A stretch of 64,000 bases of DNA from NCBI RefSeq assembly GCF_014229645.1, contig NZ_JAATOD010000005.1:100205-164204 (forward strand), written 5' to 3'. The stretch comes from Listeria swaminathanii. Its GTDB lineage: Bacteria > Bacillota > Bacilli > Lactobacillales > Listeriaceae. This document shows, piece by piece, positions 27,055 to 35,936 of this stretch (positions are counted from its first letter, which is position 1; the number at the start of each line of letters is the position of its first letter). A model generated the notes under the pieces. That model did no database searches. It worked only from the letters and a program-made list of their open reading frames with translations, and was not told where the DNA came from. The position numbers were made by a program, and so were the translations under genes.

Positions 27055-27597
27055 TTATTTTTGTACTGCTTGACTTTGTTTAGCATCAGCGAACATCCGC
27101 AACGTTTGGACGTTTTTCAGTAGGTAGTTTGCCGCAATCCCAACCGCAATCCCGGAAAGAATACCGATAAAAGATAATACTGGCAAATAAAGCATAACCG
27201 ACCAAGTACCCGCGATCCAACTAGCAATAACGAGTTGTCCGACGTTATGTAAAATCCCGCCCGTAACACTCACGCCAATGATGCTCACACGTTTCGGTCC
27301 AAGTTGCTGCACGAGCCACATCCCAAGAAAACTCAAGATAGCCCCGGCCGCACTATACATAAATGTCGAAATCGTTCCACCAAGCAAAGTGGATAATACT
27401 AATCGAATGCAGATTATCATAAATGTATCTTTTGCCGATAACGTATAAAGCGAAATACACGTAATAATATTAGCAAGACCAAGTTTCGCCCCAGGAGCAA
27501 ACGCAAATGGGAACGGAATAGCCCGTTCAAGTAAACTAATGACAACAGCTTGTGCAGCCAAAAGTGCTATATATACTAATCGTCTGTTTTTTGTCAT
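27055..27597 (-). CDS. eetB: Membrane protein EetB (Gx transporter family)
   Basis: 180 residues, about five hydrophobic helices, matching the Gx transporter / heptaprenyl diphosphate synthase component I family, which resembles ECF S-components. The characteristic early segment is LLERAIPFPFAFAPGAKLGLANI near residues 22-44. In the published Listeria EET system it is needed for electron transfer and is thought to act with EetA in passing electrons to extracytoplasmic flavoprotein; the mechanism is not settled. It lies 32 bases after eetA. Confidence 0.82.
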   Translation of the reverse strand: MTKNRRLVYIALLAAQAVVISLLERAIPFPFAFAPGAKLGLANIITCISLYTLSAKDTFMIICIRLVLSTLLGGTISTFMYSAAGAILSFLGMWLVQQLGPKRVSIIGVSVTGGILHNVGQLVIASWIAGTWSVMLYLPVLSFIGILSGIAVGIAANYLLKNVQTLRMFADAKQSQAVQK

Positions 27598-27629
27598 AGA
27601 AACACTTTCCTATCTATTAGAGGATAAGG

Positions 27630-28064
27630 TCAGGAAGAGATAATCGGATCATCTGAATCGCCTGAACTCCCGTCACTCGCTTTTACTTCAATTACTAACT
27701 TATGTGGAAGACAAACGACCGTATCTCCTTGTTTATCAATTGCCCCAGTCCGAACACACACCTGATCGTTACAGTTCGCTTTACTAATTCGGATTTCTTC
27801 CCCTGAAACCTCAATCGTGTTAGTATGTCCATCCGGTTGTTTCACATCAAAGCTTTCCGTTCCTTTGTGTCCAGTGAGCGTAACGGTCTTATATTCTTTA
27901 CTATCAACAGAAATAACCGCAACAAGCTCTTTCTTTCCACTAGCAGGAGCCGGTTCATTCGCTTTTACATATGAAAAAATAGCAATCGGCAAAAAGGAGA
28001 GTATACAAAGAGATAAAATAATAATAATATCCCAACGCTTCACCATAGAAAGATACTTCTTCAC
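27630..28064 (-). CDS. eetA: Membrane-anchored NusG-domain-II protein EetA
   Basis: 144 residues from a GTG start at 28064, seven bases after AAAGGAGG; the in-frame ATG at 28082 overlaps the ribosome site. An N-terminal helix (IIIILSLCILSFLPIAIFSYV near residues 13-33) anchors it, followed by an extracytoplasmic NusG-domain-II-like fold with two cysteine positions (NCNDQVCVRTGAI and GDTVVCLPHKLVIEV). It is first in the minus-strand operon with eetB and dmkB and is a named component of flavin-based extracellular electron transfer. Confidence 0.82.
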   Translation of the reverse strand: MKKYLSMVKRWDIIIILSLCILSFLPIAIFSYVKANEPAPASGKKELVAVISVDSKEYKTVTLTGHKGTESFDVKQPDGHTNTIEVSGEEIRISKANCNDQVCVRTGAIDKQGDTVVCLPHKLVIEVKASDGSSGDSDDPIISS

Positions 28065-28124
28065 CGTATTGCCTCCTTTCAAAATGTCATGTACAAATCC
28101 TATTTTAAAGGATAATGCCTAAAT

Positions 28125-28154
28125 ATAATAGGAAAAAGTTCAAGAAATAAACAA
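28125..28154 (-). promoter_or_regulatory. Possible promoter for eetA-eetB-dmkB
   Basis: On the minus strand TTGTTT (28149-28154) and TATTAT (28125-28130) have an 18-base spacer, about 60 bases upstream of eetA. Confidence 0.4.
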
Positions 28155-28156
28155 AT

Positions 28157-28219
28157 AATAAAAACGGAAGCACCTCCTATGCCAAAACTGGCTTTTGGAT
28201 GCACTCCCGAGTTTTTATT
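28157..28219 (-). terminator. Terminator after ndh2
   Basis: A long bulged hairpin: outer arms AATAAAAAC and GTTTTTATT, with an inner perfect CCAAAA / TTTTGG stem. It lies 20 bases past the ndh2 stop on the minus strand. Confidence 0.6.
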
Positions 28220-28238
28220 TAAAATTTAACTAGTTAAT

Positions 28239-30125
28239 TTACTTGTCTCTGTAAACGGATCTTGGCTTACCGTACCACCAGTGACCAAGATGTTTTTGGA
28301 ACCATGGAACAGCCCAATAATCAAGACCAAATGTGCGTCCAGCGCCATTTAGAAGTGCGATAGAAGCTGGTAACGCCCAGAATTTGTCCCAACCAAGCAT
28401 AGCGCTTAGTGTAAACATTACTAGGAATCCAGCACTTCCGATACTTACAAGCCAAGTGAATAGACCAACTACCATAGCAAGACCGATTGCAAGTTCAACG
28501 AAAGGTACAACTTTTTGCATTACTAGTGCAACGTCAAGGTTTGGCATTAGAAGTTCCATAATCCACTGGAACCAACCAGGCATATGACTAAGAATTGGAG
28601 TAGTTACGTTTGTTGCAGCAGCCCCAGCAGCATCACCGGCAGCTTGACTAGCGCCAGATGTAGCAGCAGTTTGTAACCATTCGAATGGCATTTTAGAGCT
28701 TGTTGCAGTTAACCAAGAGTCAGAACCGATACCGTTAAATAAAGGTTTTAAGTTTGTAATACTTACTTTATCCCATGTAGTTTCACCGTAGATTTTAGAA
28801 AGAGCTTCGTCAATCCAGAACCAACCTAGATATACACGTAAAGGAAGAACCCAAAGTACGTTACCGTAACGAGAAGTCCAACCACGGAAGATATTACGGT
28901 GATCTTTAATGTGGAAGAATTCATGCATGATATATTGCCACATGTAGTAACCACTACGGATACCGAAGAAGTAATACAAGTTAACCATATGTTTCATTAA
29001 AATAGCGAACCAACCAGAAAGATGCATGCCACCAAGATGAGCAACACCATATTTAGCTCCGATAGAAACCATTACACCGTGGTATTTACCTTGGAATGGT
29101 TCTTTTTCGCCAGTACCGCTCATTTCAACGATGATGCTTTTCGCTGCAGTTAATGCAGTTTGTTCAGCACCTTCAACGATTTGCGGTGTAGGTTTGCCTT
29201 CTTCATCTTCAAAGTAAGCAAGGTCACCAACGACATAAACATCTTTAAGACCGTCAGCTTCCATATATTGGTTTACTTTCAAACGGCCTGCACGAGCAGA
29301 TTCCATGCCGTAATCTTTTGTATCAGAGTTAGCGCGAACACCAGCAGTCCAAATTAATGTACTTGTTGGAAGCTCCTCGCCAGATTTAAGTACGATGCTT
29401 TCAGGTTTAACTTCAACGATAGCAGCGTTTTTCATGATTTCAATACCTTTTTTAACCATGTAACGTTCTGCTTTGTCAGCGTCTCTTCTTTCAAGCATGT
29501 TTAGAATTGTTGGAGCAGCTTCTACTACAACTAGTTTAATTTCAGATGCGTCAATTTTGTTATCTTTAGCAAGACGATCTTTCCATTCTAAAAGTTCCCC
29601 AACCATTTCGATACCAGTAAATCCAGATCCACAAACAACGAATGTTAACATTGCTTTACGTTTTTCAACGTCTTGTTCGCGAGATGCTTTCGTTACAGTT
29701 TCTTCAATATGATTGCGTAACTTAACAGAATCTTCCCAAGACCAAAGTGTAAAGCCATTTTCGCCAACACCAGGAGTCCCGAAATCATTAGGTTCGCCGC
29801 CCATACCTAATACTAGGTAATCAAACGGATAGCTTCCGTGTTCTGTTGTTACAACTTTTTTATCATGATCTACATGTGTCACGTTATCAGTTACAAGATT
29901 AACTTTTGTTCTATTAAACAAACGACGTAAATCATATTGAATTGCAGTTGGTTCAACACGACCACCAGCAACCTCATGTAGTTCAGTCATCATTGTATGG
30001 TACGAATGACGATCGATTAATGTAATATTAACGTCTTTGTCTTTCTTGTATTTCTTAGCTAATTTCTTAGCAGCGTGTACACCTGCATATCCTGCCCCAA
30101 TTAAAACGATATTCTTTTCAGGCAT
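28239..30125 (-). CDS. ndh2: Type II NADH dehydrogenase with C-terminal membrane domain (EET-specific)
   Basis: 628 residues from the ATG at 30125. Residues 1-400 are a two-Rossmann NDH-2: VLIGAGYAGVHAAKKL near residue 7 (FAD), VVCGSGFTGIEMVGEL near residue 164 (NADH), and YVVGDLAYFEDEEGKPTPQI near residue 293. The remaining 220 residues, absent from ordinary respiratory NDH-2 of about 400 residues, hold several hydrophobic segments resembling a DoxX-like membrane domain. It transfers electrons from NADH to the demethylmenaquinone pool made by DmkA and DmkB. It is transcribed divergently from pplA and ends in its own terminator. Confidence 0.9.
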   Translation of the reverse strand: MPEKNIVLIGAGYAGVHAAKKLAKKYKKDKDVNITLIDRHSYHTMMTELHEVAGGRVEPTAIQYDLRRLFNRTKVNLVTDNVTHVDHDKKVVTTEHGSYPFDYLVLGMGGEPNDFGTPGVGENGFTLWSWEDSVKLRNHIEETVTKASREQDVEKRKAMLTFVVCGSGFTGIEMVGELLEWKDRLAKDNKIDASEIKLVVVEAAPTILNMLERRDADKAERYMVKKGIEIMKNAAIVEVKPESIVLKSGEELPTSTLIWTAGVRANSDTKDYGMESARAGRLKVNQYMEADGLKDVYVVGDLAYFEDEEGKPTPQIVEGAEQTALTAAKSIIVEMSGTGEKEPFQGKYHGVMVSIGAKYGVAHLGGMHLSGWFAILMKHMVNLYYFFGIRSGYYMWQYIMHEFFHIKDHRNIFRGWTSRYGNVLWVLPLRVYLGWFWIDEALSKIYGETTWDKVSITNLKPLFNGIGSDSWLTATSSKMPFEWLQTAATSGASQAAGDAAGAAATNVTTPILSHMPGWFQWIMELLMPNLDVALVMQKVVPFVELAIGLAMVVGLFTWLVSIGSAGFLVMFTLSAMLGWDKFWALPASIALLNGAGRTFGLDYWAVPWFQKHLGHWWYGKPRSVYRDK

Positions 30126-30275
30126 ATGCTTCCTCAACTCCTTGTAAGTTTATTCACAAAAATAAAATGAGTCCAAAATTCCCCACAGTATTATTATAAC
30201 CTATCATAGTTTAACAGAAACCTCCTACTAATGTCTAGATAGTAAAGAACAATTCTAATCTAAAATTCAAAAATA

Positions 30276-30318
30276 GGACTTTGTGCAAATGTTACATAAT
30301 TAAGCAGGCATAAAGTCC
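30276..30318. repeat. Eleven-base inverted repeat in the ndh2-pplA region
   Basis: GGACTTTGTGC at 30276-30286 and GCATAAAGTCC at 30308-30318 pair with one G-U, loop 21 bases. Could be an operator, a weak terminator of an antisense transcript or an RNA element. Confidence 0.55.
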
Positions 30319-30445
30319 TTGTTTCGTGTAGGTTGTTAGACATTTTTGTTTGCTATTTTGCGCAAAAAGGTTGGTTAAAGCCATCTTTTATATATCAATA
30401 GTCATTATTTTGAAAATTAGATGAATTATGTCTTTAGAATTACAG

Positions 30446-30474
30446 TAGACAAAACCGGACGCTGATGGTATCAT
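30446..30474 (+). promoter_or_regulatory. pplA promoter
   Basis: TAGACA at 30446-30451, a 17-base spacer, and TATCAT at 30469-30474 with an extended -10 TG at 30466-30467. It leaves a leader of about 90 bases containing a hairpin (GTTTGTG 30513-30519 with CACAAAC 30530-30536). Confidence 0.65.
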
Positions 30475-30572
30475 TTGTATTGTAAAAGTGATATCGCTTT
30501 CGCAGACTATCGGTTTGTGTTCACGAAATCACAAACAAAGTTAATCAATAAAACAAAAGGTGGGAGCAAAAC

Positions 30573-31472
30573 ATGAAATTGAAAAAAGTAGCAATGGGTA
30601 TTACCGTAGTAATGGCTTCAAGTTTATTACTAGTAGGTTGCGGTAGCAGTGACGACAGCAGCAAAGATAAGAAGAGCACAGACACAAAACAAACAGAAAC
30701 AAAGAAAACAGCTAAAACTGATGGTACTATGACTGACGGTACTTACAAATTAGAAGAAAAGAACTTTGACGACAAAGGCTGGAAAGGTTTCATGTCAATC
30801 GAAGTTAAAGATGGTAAAATTACTAAAGCTAACTACGATTACAAAAACAAAGATGGCAAATTAAAATCTGAAGATGCAGACTACGAAAAAGCTATGAAAG
30901 CTAAAGTAGGAACTGGTCCACAAGAATACTTGAAACAATTAAGCGATTCTTTAGTTAAAAATCAAGCAGCAGCATCTGTAGAAGTAGTTTCAGGAGCAAC
31001 TCATTCTTCTGACGCATTCATCAACTATGCTAACCAATTAATCCAAGCAGCTCAAAAAGCTGATACAACTACAATTTCCATCAACAACCTAGCTAAAATG
31101 GAAGATGGAACTTATAAATTAGAAGAACAAAATTACGCTCATGGTTACCGTGTAGTATTCAGCATGGACGTTAAAGATGGCAAAATTACTAAATCCGACT
31201 ACAACTATGTTGATAAAGACGGAAAACTTAAATCAGACGACGCTGACTACGAGAAAAACATGAAAGCTAAATCTGGTACTGGTCCAAAAGAATACATCCC
31301 AGCACTTAACAAATCTCTTGTAGAAAAACAAGACGTTGCTGCAGTAGACACAGTTTCTGGTGCTACTAATTCTTCTAACCAATTCAAAATCTATGCAGCT
31401 CAACTTCAAAATGCTGCACAAAATGGTAACACTGACACAATTAAAGTATACAACTTAGTAGAAGCTGAATAA
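30573..31472 (+). CDS. pplA: Flavinylated EET lipoprotein and pheromone precursor PplA
   Basis: 299 residues. The lipoprotein signal peptide ends at LLVGC (Cys 23), followed by a Lys/Thr/Ser-rich linker. Two FMN-binding repeats follow, near residues 50-150 and 165-295, each starting DGTYKLEE and each ending in the flavinylation motif SGATHSSDAF or SGATNSSNQF. In each the Thr of SGAT is the expected covalent FMN site, added by FmnB. PplA shuttles electrons from the membrane quinone pool to extracellular acceptors such as iron(III). In L. monocytogenes its secretion signal is also processed to a peptide pheromone that assists vacuole escape. The ribosome site is AAAGGTGGGAG. Confidence 0.93.
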   Translation: MKLKKVAMGITVVMASSLLLVGCGSSDDSSKDKKSTDTKQTETKKTAKTDGTMTDGTYKLEEKNFDDKGWKGFMSIEVKDGKITKANYDYKNKDGKLKSEDADYEKAMKAKVGTGPQEYLKQLSDSLVKNQAAASVEVVSGATHSSDAFINYANQLIQAAQKADTTTISINNLAKMEDGTYKLEEQNYAHGYRVVFSMDVKDGKITKSDYNYVDKDGKLKSDDADYEKNMKAKSGTGPKEYIPALNKSLVEKQDVAAVDTVSGATNSSNQFKIYAAQLQNAAQNGNTDTIKVYNLVEAE

Positions 31473-31494
31473 TCAGCACAATTAATGCACAAAA

Positions 31495-31531
31495 CGGCTG
31501 GCCCTGATTTTCGGGGCTAGCCGATTTTTTT
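31495..31531 (+). terminator. pplA terminator
   Basis: CGGCTGGCCC / GGGGCTAGCCG stem with an eight-base loop and seven Ts. Confidence 0.88.
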
Positions 31532-31564
31532 ATCGAAAAACAGAGGAATTAAGCCTTTTTACTA

Positions 31565-31593
31565 TAGATTTATTCCTTTTTTTACGCTATAGT
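31565..31593 (+). promoter_or_regulatory. Possible promoter for fmnB-dmkA-ecfT-like genes
   Basis: TAGATT at 31565-31570, a 17-base spacer, and TATAGT at 31588-31593, between the pplA terminator and fmnB. Confidence 0.45.
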
Positions 31594-31634
31594 TATTCAA
31601 GTAAAGATCATGGATTAGAAAGGTGAAAAAGCTC

Positions 31635-32717
31635 ATGAAAAAATGGAAAATAATATTTTCAGTTATCATATTAGCGCTCGTTGTATCAGCGTGCGGAAAC
31701 TCAAGTAAAGAATCAAAAAGTGAACCAAGCGATTCAAAAAATCTAATGGACCAACCATACTCTAAAACAGACTTCCTGATGGGGACGGTCGTAACACTTA
31801 AAATTTATGACAAAGACAAAGAAGACGTCCTTGATAAAGGCTTCGATCGCATCAAAGACCTAGCTGCCAAAATTACCACAAGCGATTCAGGAAAAACTTC
31901 TGAAGTGGACAAAATCAATGAACAAGCAGGCAAAAAACCGGTCAAAGTATCAGAAGACGTTTACTACTTAATCCAAGAAGGACTTAAATACTCCGAGAAC
32001 TCTGGTGGCAGCTTCGATATTACTATTGGCCCGTTAACGTCCTTGTGGCACATCGGTTTTTCTGATGCGCGCAAACCTTCTCAAGCCGAAATTGACGCAG
32101 TTTTACCATTAATCAATTATAAAGACGTTACAATGAACGACAAAGATCGAACTGTCTATTTAGAAAAAGAAGGCATGGAGCTTGATTTAGGCGCAATTGC
32201 TAAAGGCTTCATTACCGATGAAACATTAAAAGTATTCAAAGAAAATAAAGTAACCACATCTATTATAGATTTAGGCGGAAACATTTACGTTCAAGGTAAC
32301 AATCCGAATGGCAATAAATGGAATGTCGGAATCCAAGACCCATTCTCCCCTCGTGGAAGCGTTATTGGGAAACTTCCTGAATCCAACATGTCCATCGTGA
32401 CTTCAGGTATTTATGAACGCTATCTAGAAGTTGACGGCAAAACATATCACCACATTTTAGATCCGAAAACAGGTTATCCTTTTGATAATGATATCGCAGG
32501 GGTTTCGATTGTATCTAAAAAATCGATTGACGGCGACGGCCTATCAACTGCCACGTTCTCCAAAGGAATTAAAGGCGGAATGGACTACATCGAACAATTC
32601 GACGGTGTAGATGCAATTTTCATTAGTAAAGAGAAAAAAGTATACGAAACATCTGGATTAAAAGGTCAATTCGAATTAACCGATAAAGACTTCCAAATGG
32701 ATACGTTGAAAAAATAA
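31635..32717 (+). CDS. fmnB: FAD:protein FMN transferase (ApbE family lipoprotein)
   Basis: 360 residues from the ATG at 31635, nine bases after AGGTG; the GTG at 31623 overlaps the ribosome site. A lipoprotein signal ends at VVSAC. ApbE motifs are visible: FLMGTVVTLKIY near residue 45, SGGSFDITIGPLTSLWHIGF near residue 121, GMELDLGAIAKGFITDE near residue 180, IIDLGGNIYVQG near residue 213, and YHHILDPKTGYPFDNDI near residue 274 with the metal ligands. It transfers FMN from FAD onto threonines of PplA outside the membrane. Confidence 0.93.
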   Translation: MKKWKIIFSVIILALVVSACGNSSKESKSEPSDSKNLMDQPYSKTDFLMGTVVTLKIYDKDKEDVLDKGFDRIKDLAAKITTSDSGKTSEVDKINEQAGKKPVKVSEDVYYLIQEGLKYSENSGGSFDITIGPLTSLWHIGFSDARKPSQAEIDAVLPLINYKDVTMNDKDRTVYLEKEGMELDLGAIAKGFITDETLKVFKENKVTTSIIDLGGNIYVQGNNPNGNKWNVGIQDPFSPRGSVIGKLPESNMSIVTSGIYERYLEVDGKTYHHILDPKTGYPFDNDIAGVSIVSKKSIDGDGLSTATFSKGIKGGMDYIEQFDGVDAIFISKEKKVYETSGLKGQFELTDKDFQMDTLKK

Positions 32718-32736
32718 ACTATTACTATAGAAGAAA

Positions 32737-32767
32737 GTGAGCAGAAACCCATGCGGATTCTGCTCAC
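32737..32767 (+). repeat. Hairpin between fmnB and dmkA
   Basis: Perfect ten-base inverted repeat GTGAGCAGAA / TTCTGCTCAC with an 11-base loop and no T tract. More likely an RNA processing or stability element than a terminator. Confidence 0.6.
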
Positions 32768-32798
32768 AATAAATTAGAAAAGGGGCTAAAAAGGGGAT

Positions 32799-33758
32799 AT
32801 GTCAATACCATCGTTTCTGAAGTTGGTTGAAATCCAAACGAAGATAGCTAGTGTTTTTCCATTTATGTTAGGGACGCTATTCGTTGTTTATCAATACGAT
32901 ATGTTTAAACCGGTTAATACGTTGATATTTTTTGGTTCGATGTTGATTTTTGATTTAACAACAACCGCGATCAATAACTATATGGATTACCGTAAAGCGA
33001 CAGATAATCATGATTACGATTACCGCACGACGAGCAATGTCATTGGTCAAGAGCAAATCCCAGTACGCACGGTTATAATTACCATTTTCCTAATGTTCTT
33101 CATTGCAACGGGCTTAGGTGTGTGGTTAGTTTTCCGGACGGACTTGTTAGTGCTTTTGATTGGCTTTGTATGTTTTTGTATTGGTATTTTATATACGTTC
33201 GGCCCCGTGCCGCTTTCTCGTATGCCTTTAGGAGAAATTTTTTCTGGAGTGACTATGGGATTCGGGATTTTCTTCTTAGCCGTCTATGTTAATGCTTATG
33301 ATGCAGGAATTGCTAATTTGCTTTGGCAAGGAGAAATGGTAACGATTCAGTTCAATCTAATAGAAATCATCCGGATAGGTGTGGTATCCTTACCATGTAT
33401 TTTCACGATAGCGAACATTATGCTCGCGAATAACCTATGCGATTTAGATGAAGATATTAGAAATCATCGTTACACACTTCCATACTACATCGGTAGAAAA
33501 ATGGGCGTCCTGCTATTTAACGCTTTATACTATGCGTCATTTTTAGCTATGATTATTTCGGTTGTGGTCAACTTCCTAAGTCCAATCATGCTACTATCAG
33601 TTGTAGCGATTTACCCAGTGTATCGTAATTTAGTTAAATTTAATAAAGAACAAGTGAAATCGAAAACATTTGTCATTGGTATTCGTAATTTCGTATTAAT
33701 TAATGCGACAATGACAATTCTGATGGCGGCGAGTGTTGTTTTTCAACAATTGACGTGA
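32799..33758 (+). CDS. dmkA: UbiA-family prenyltransferase, demethylmenaquinone synthesis
   Basis: 319 residues, eight to nine membrane helices. The two Asp-rich prenyl diphosphate motifs are NNYMDYRKATDNHDYD near residue 67 and NNLCDLDEDIRNHR near residue 211. It is a MenA-like 1,4-dihydroxy-2-naphthoate prenyltransferase dedicated to EET, using the prenyl chain made by DmkB. The start follows AAAAGGGG. It lies 81 bases after fmnB, past a hairpin, and 19 bases before the lone EcfT gene. Confidence 0.9.
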   Translation: MSIPSFLKLVEIQTKIASVFPFMLGTLFVVYQYDMFKPVNTLIFFGSMLIFDLTTTAINNYMDYRKATDNHDYDYRTTSNVIGQEQIPVRTVIITIFLMFFIATGLGVWLVFRTDLLVLLIGFVCFCIGILYTFGPVPLSRMPLGEIFSGVTMGFGIFFLAVYVNAYDAGIANLLWQGEMVTIQFNLIEIIRIGVVSLPCIFTIANIMLANNLCDLDEDIRNHRYTLPYYIGRKMGVLLFNALYYASFLAMIISVVVNFLSPIMLLSVVAIYPVYRNLVKFNKEQVKSKTFVIGIRNFVLINATMTILMAASVVFQQLT

Positions 33759-33777
33759 GGAAAGGGGGCTTCTTTGA

Positions 33778-34578
33778 ATGATAGAGAAATTAATATTAGG
33801 TCGTTTTGTTCCAGGGGAGTCCTTGATCCATGGTCTGGATGCGCGAACAAAGTTATTGGCAGGTTTTTATTATATCGGAATTTTATTTTTAGCCAATAAC
33901 TGGTGGACCTATGCGTTAATGGTCTTATTCACACTAATGGTTATTCAGATGACCGGCATCAAGCTAAAAGTTTTTATAAAAGGTGTTAAACCGCTAATTT
34001 GGCTGATTTTATTTACTGTAGTCATGCAAATACTATTTGCGAGCGGTGGAACGATTTACTTTGACTGGGGACCATTTACCATCTCCTCTTTCGGACTTCT
34101 AAACGGCGTGTTTGTATTTTTACGCTTTGTCTTAATCATTATCATGTCGACAGTTATTACGCTGACAACGACGCCTATGAACCTGACAGACGCAATTGCT
34201 TACATTCTCCGTCCTTTCGCAGTGCTCAAAGTGCCTGTTAATGACATCGCGCTCATGATTTCAGTAGCACTTCGATTTATCCCGACACTAATGGGTGAAA
34301 CGGATAAAATCATGAAAGCGCAGCGAGCTCGTGGAGTGGATTTCGGTGAAGGGAATCTATTTGAACAAATGAAAGTCGTTGTCCCCATTTTTATTCCGTT
34401 ATTTGTTAGCTCGTTTAATAGAGCGGAAGAATTGGCGGATGCGATGGAAGCAAGAGGTTATCAAGGCGGCGAGGGACGCACGCGATTCCGAATTTTGCAT
34501 TGGCATTTCGGGGACTTGATTGCAGCATGTATTATGTTGCTTTTAACAGTTGGCCTCGTATTATTAAGAACGACTTAA
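33778..34578 (+). CDS. Energy-coupling factor transmembrane protein EcfT-like, without ATPases
   Basis: 266 residues, about six membrane helices. The two coupling-helix motifs that contact EcfA ATPases are present: AQRARGVDFGEG near residue 181 and AMEARGYQGGEGRTRF near residue 223. It is a clear paralogue of the EcfT at 54149, sharing starts such as ILGRFVPG and FLANNWWTYALM, but no ATPase genes are nearby. In the EET locus it presumably borrows EcfA1/EcfA2 and couples to a flavin S-component (RibU/FmnA) to move FAD outward for FmnB, as proposed for the published EET system. It ends in a terminator before the S10 operon. Confidence 0.85.
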   Translation: MIEKLILGRFVPGESLIHGLDARTKLLAGFYYIGILFLANNWWTYALMVLFTLMVIQMTGIKLKVFIKGVKPLIWLILFTVVMQILFASGGTIYFDWGPFTISSFGLLNGVFVFLRFVLIIIMSTVITLTTTPMNLTDAIAYILRPFAVLKVPVNDIALMISVALRFIPTLMGETDKIMKAQRARGVDFGEGNLFEQMKVVVPIFIPLFVSSFNRAEELADAMEARGYQGGEGRTRFRILHWHFGDLIAACIMLLLTVGLVLLRTT

Positions 34579-34606
34579 AAACATTCGATTTAACCGGATG
34601 TTTTTT
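34578..34606 (+). terminator. Terminator ending the EET plus-strand operon
   Basis: AAAACATTCG / CGGATGTTTT with Ts, overlapping the stop codon region of the EcfT-like gene. Confidence 0.85.
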
Positions 34607-34723
34607 CTTTTTGGTAAATTTTAACAAATGGCTATATACTGCAGTTTGCGAGCGCGAGGAAACCGAGATTCTTCTATATAATTGCTCCTATGAAAATAAC
34701 TTAAAACTTTTTTCGAAAAGCGG

Positions 34724-34752
34724 TTGATTACTACCCCCAACCCGTGTATAAT
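34724..34752 (+). promoter_or_regulatory. S10 operon promoter
   Basis: TTGATT at 34724-34729, a 17-base spacer, and TATAAT at 34747-34752. It is the only strong promoter in the 360-base gap upstream of rpsJ. Confidence 0.8.
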
Positions 34753-35247
<495 letters not shown>

Positions 35248-35281
35248 TAAGAATATATTAAATTAACAGGAGGTGTGACTC

Positions 35282-35911
35282 ATGACCAAAGGAATCTTAG
35301 GTAGAAAAGTAGGGATGACACAAGTTTTCACTGAAAACGGCGAACTTATTCCAGTAACAGTAATCGAAGCAGCACAAAACGTGGTACTTCAAAAGAAAAC
35401 TGTTGAAACTGACGGCTATGAAGCTGTACAAATCGGTTTCGAAGATAAGAGAGCAATTTTGTCAAACAAACCCGAACAAGGTCATGTAGCAAAAGCCAAT
35501 ACTACTCCTAAGCGCTTCATTCGCGAATTCCGCGATGTAAACTTAGACGAGTATGAGATTGGTGCAGAAGTAAAAGTAGACGTATTCGCAGAAGGTGACA
35601 TCATCGACGCGACAGGCGTATCGAAAGGTAAAGGTTTCCAAGGTGTTATTAAACGCCACGGACAATCACGCGGCCCTATGGCCCACGGTTCCCGTTACCA
35701 TCGTCGCCCAGGTTCAATGGGTCCAGTAGCACCTAACCGTGTTTTCAAAAATAAACTACTTCCAGGTCGTATGGGTGGAGAACAAATCACTATCCAAAAC
35801 CTAGAAATCGTTAAAGTAGACGTTGAAAAGAACGTTCTTTTAGTAAAAGGTAACGTTCCAGGCGCTAAAAAAGCATTAGTTCAAATTAAAACTGCTACTA
35901 AAGCAAAATAA
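35282..35911 (+). CDS. rplC: 50S ribosomal protein L3
   Basis: 209 residues, early-binding 23S rRNA protein near the peptidyl transferase centre. The conserved central loop [19 protein letters not shown] near residue 130 and the GRMGGEQ segment are present. The ribosome site is AGGAGGTG. Second gene of the S10 operon, 34 bases after rpsJ. Confidence 0.98.
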   Translation: MTKGILGRKVGMTQVFTENGELIPVTVIEAAQNVVLQKKTVETDGYEAVQIGFEDKRAILSNKPEQGHVAKANTTPKRFIREFRDVNLDEYEIGAEVKVDVFAEGDIIDATGVSKGKGFQGVIKRHGQSRGPMAHGSRYHRRPGSMGPVAPNRVFKNKLLPGRMGGEQITIQNLEIVKVDVEKNVLLVKGNVPGAKKALVQIKTATKAK

Positions 35912-35936
35912 TTCATTTGGAAAGGAGGACTAACGA

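Larger units (their letters stand above)
30126..30572. other. Divergent regulatory region between ndh2 and pplA
   Basis: A 447-base noncoding region. It holds the pplA promoter, two inverted repeats and an AT-rich segment that must carry the ndh2 promoter. A TATAAT on the minus strand near 30195-30200 is a candidate -10 but lacks a good -35. No open reading frame of note. Confidence 0.7.

Noticed and set aside
30281..30300. Possible Rex (NADH-sensing) operator in the ndh2-pplA region
   Set aside because: TTGTGCAAATGTTACATA keeps the left half of TTGTGAAnnnnTTCACAA but the right half has four mismatches; the later GTTTGTG/CACAAAC dyad has the wrong spacing.
34500..34727. 75-codon open frame over the end of the EcfT-like gene
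   Set aside because: Reads through the terminator region in a different frame and lacks a ribosome site.
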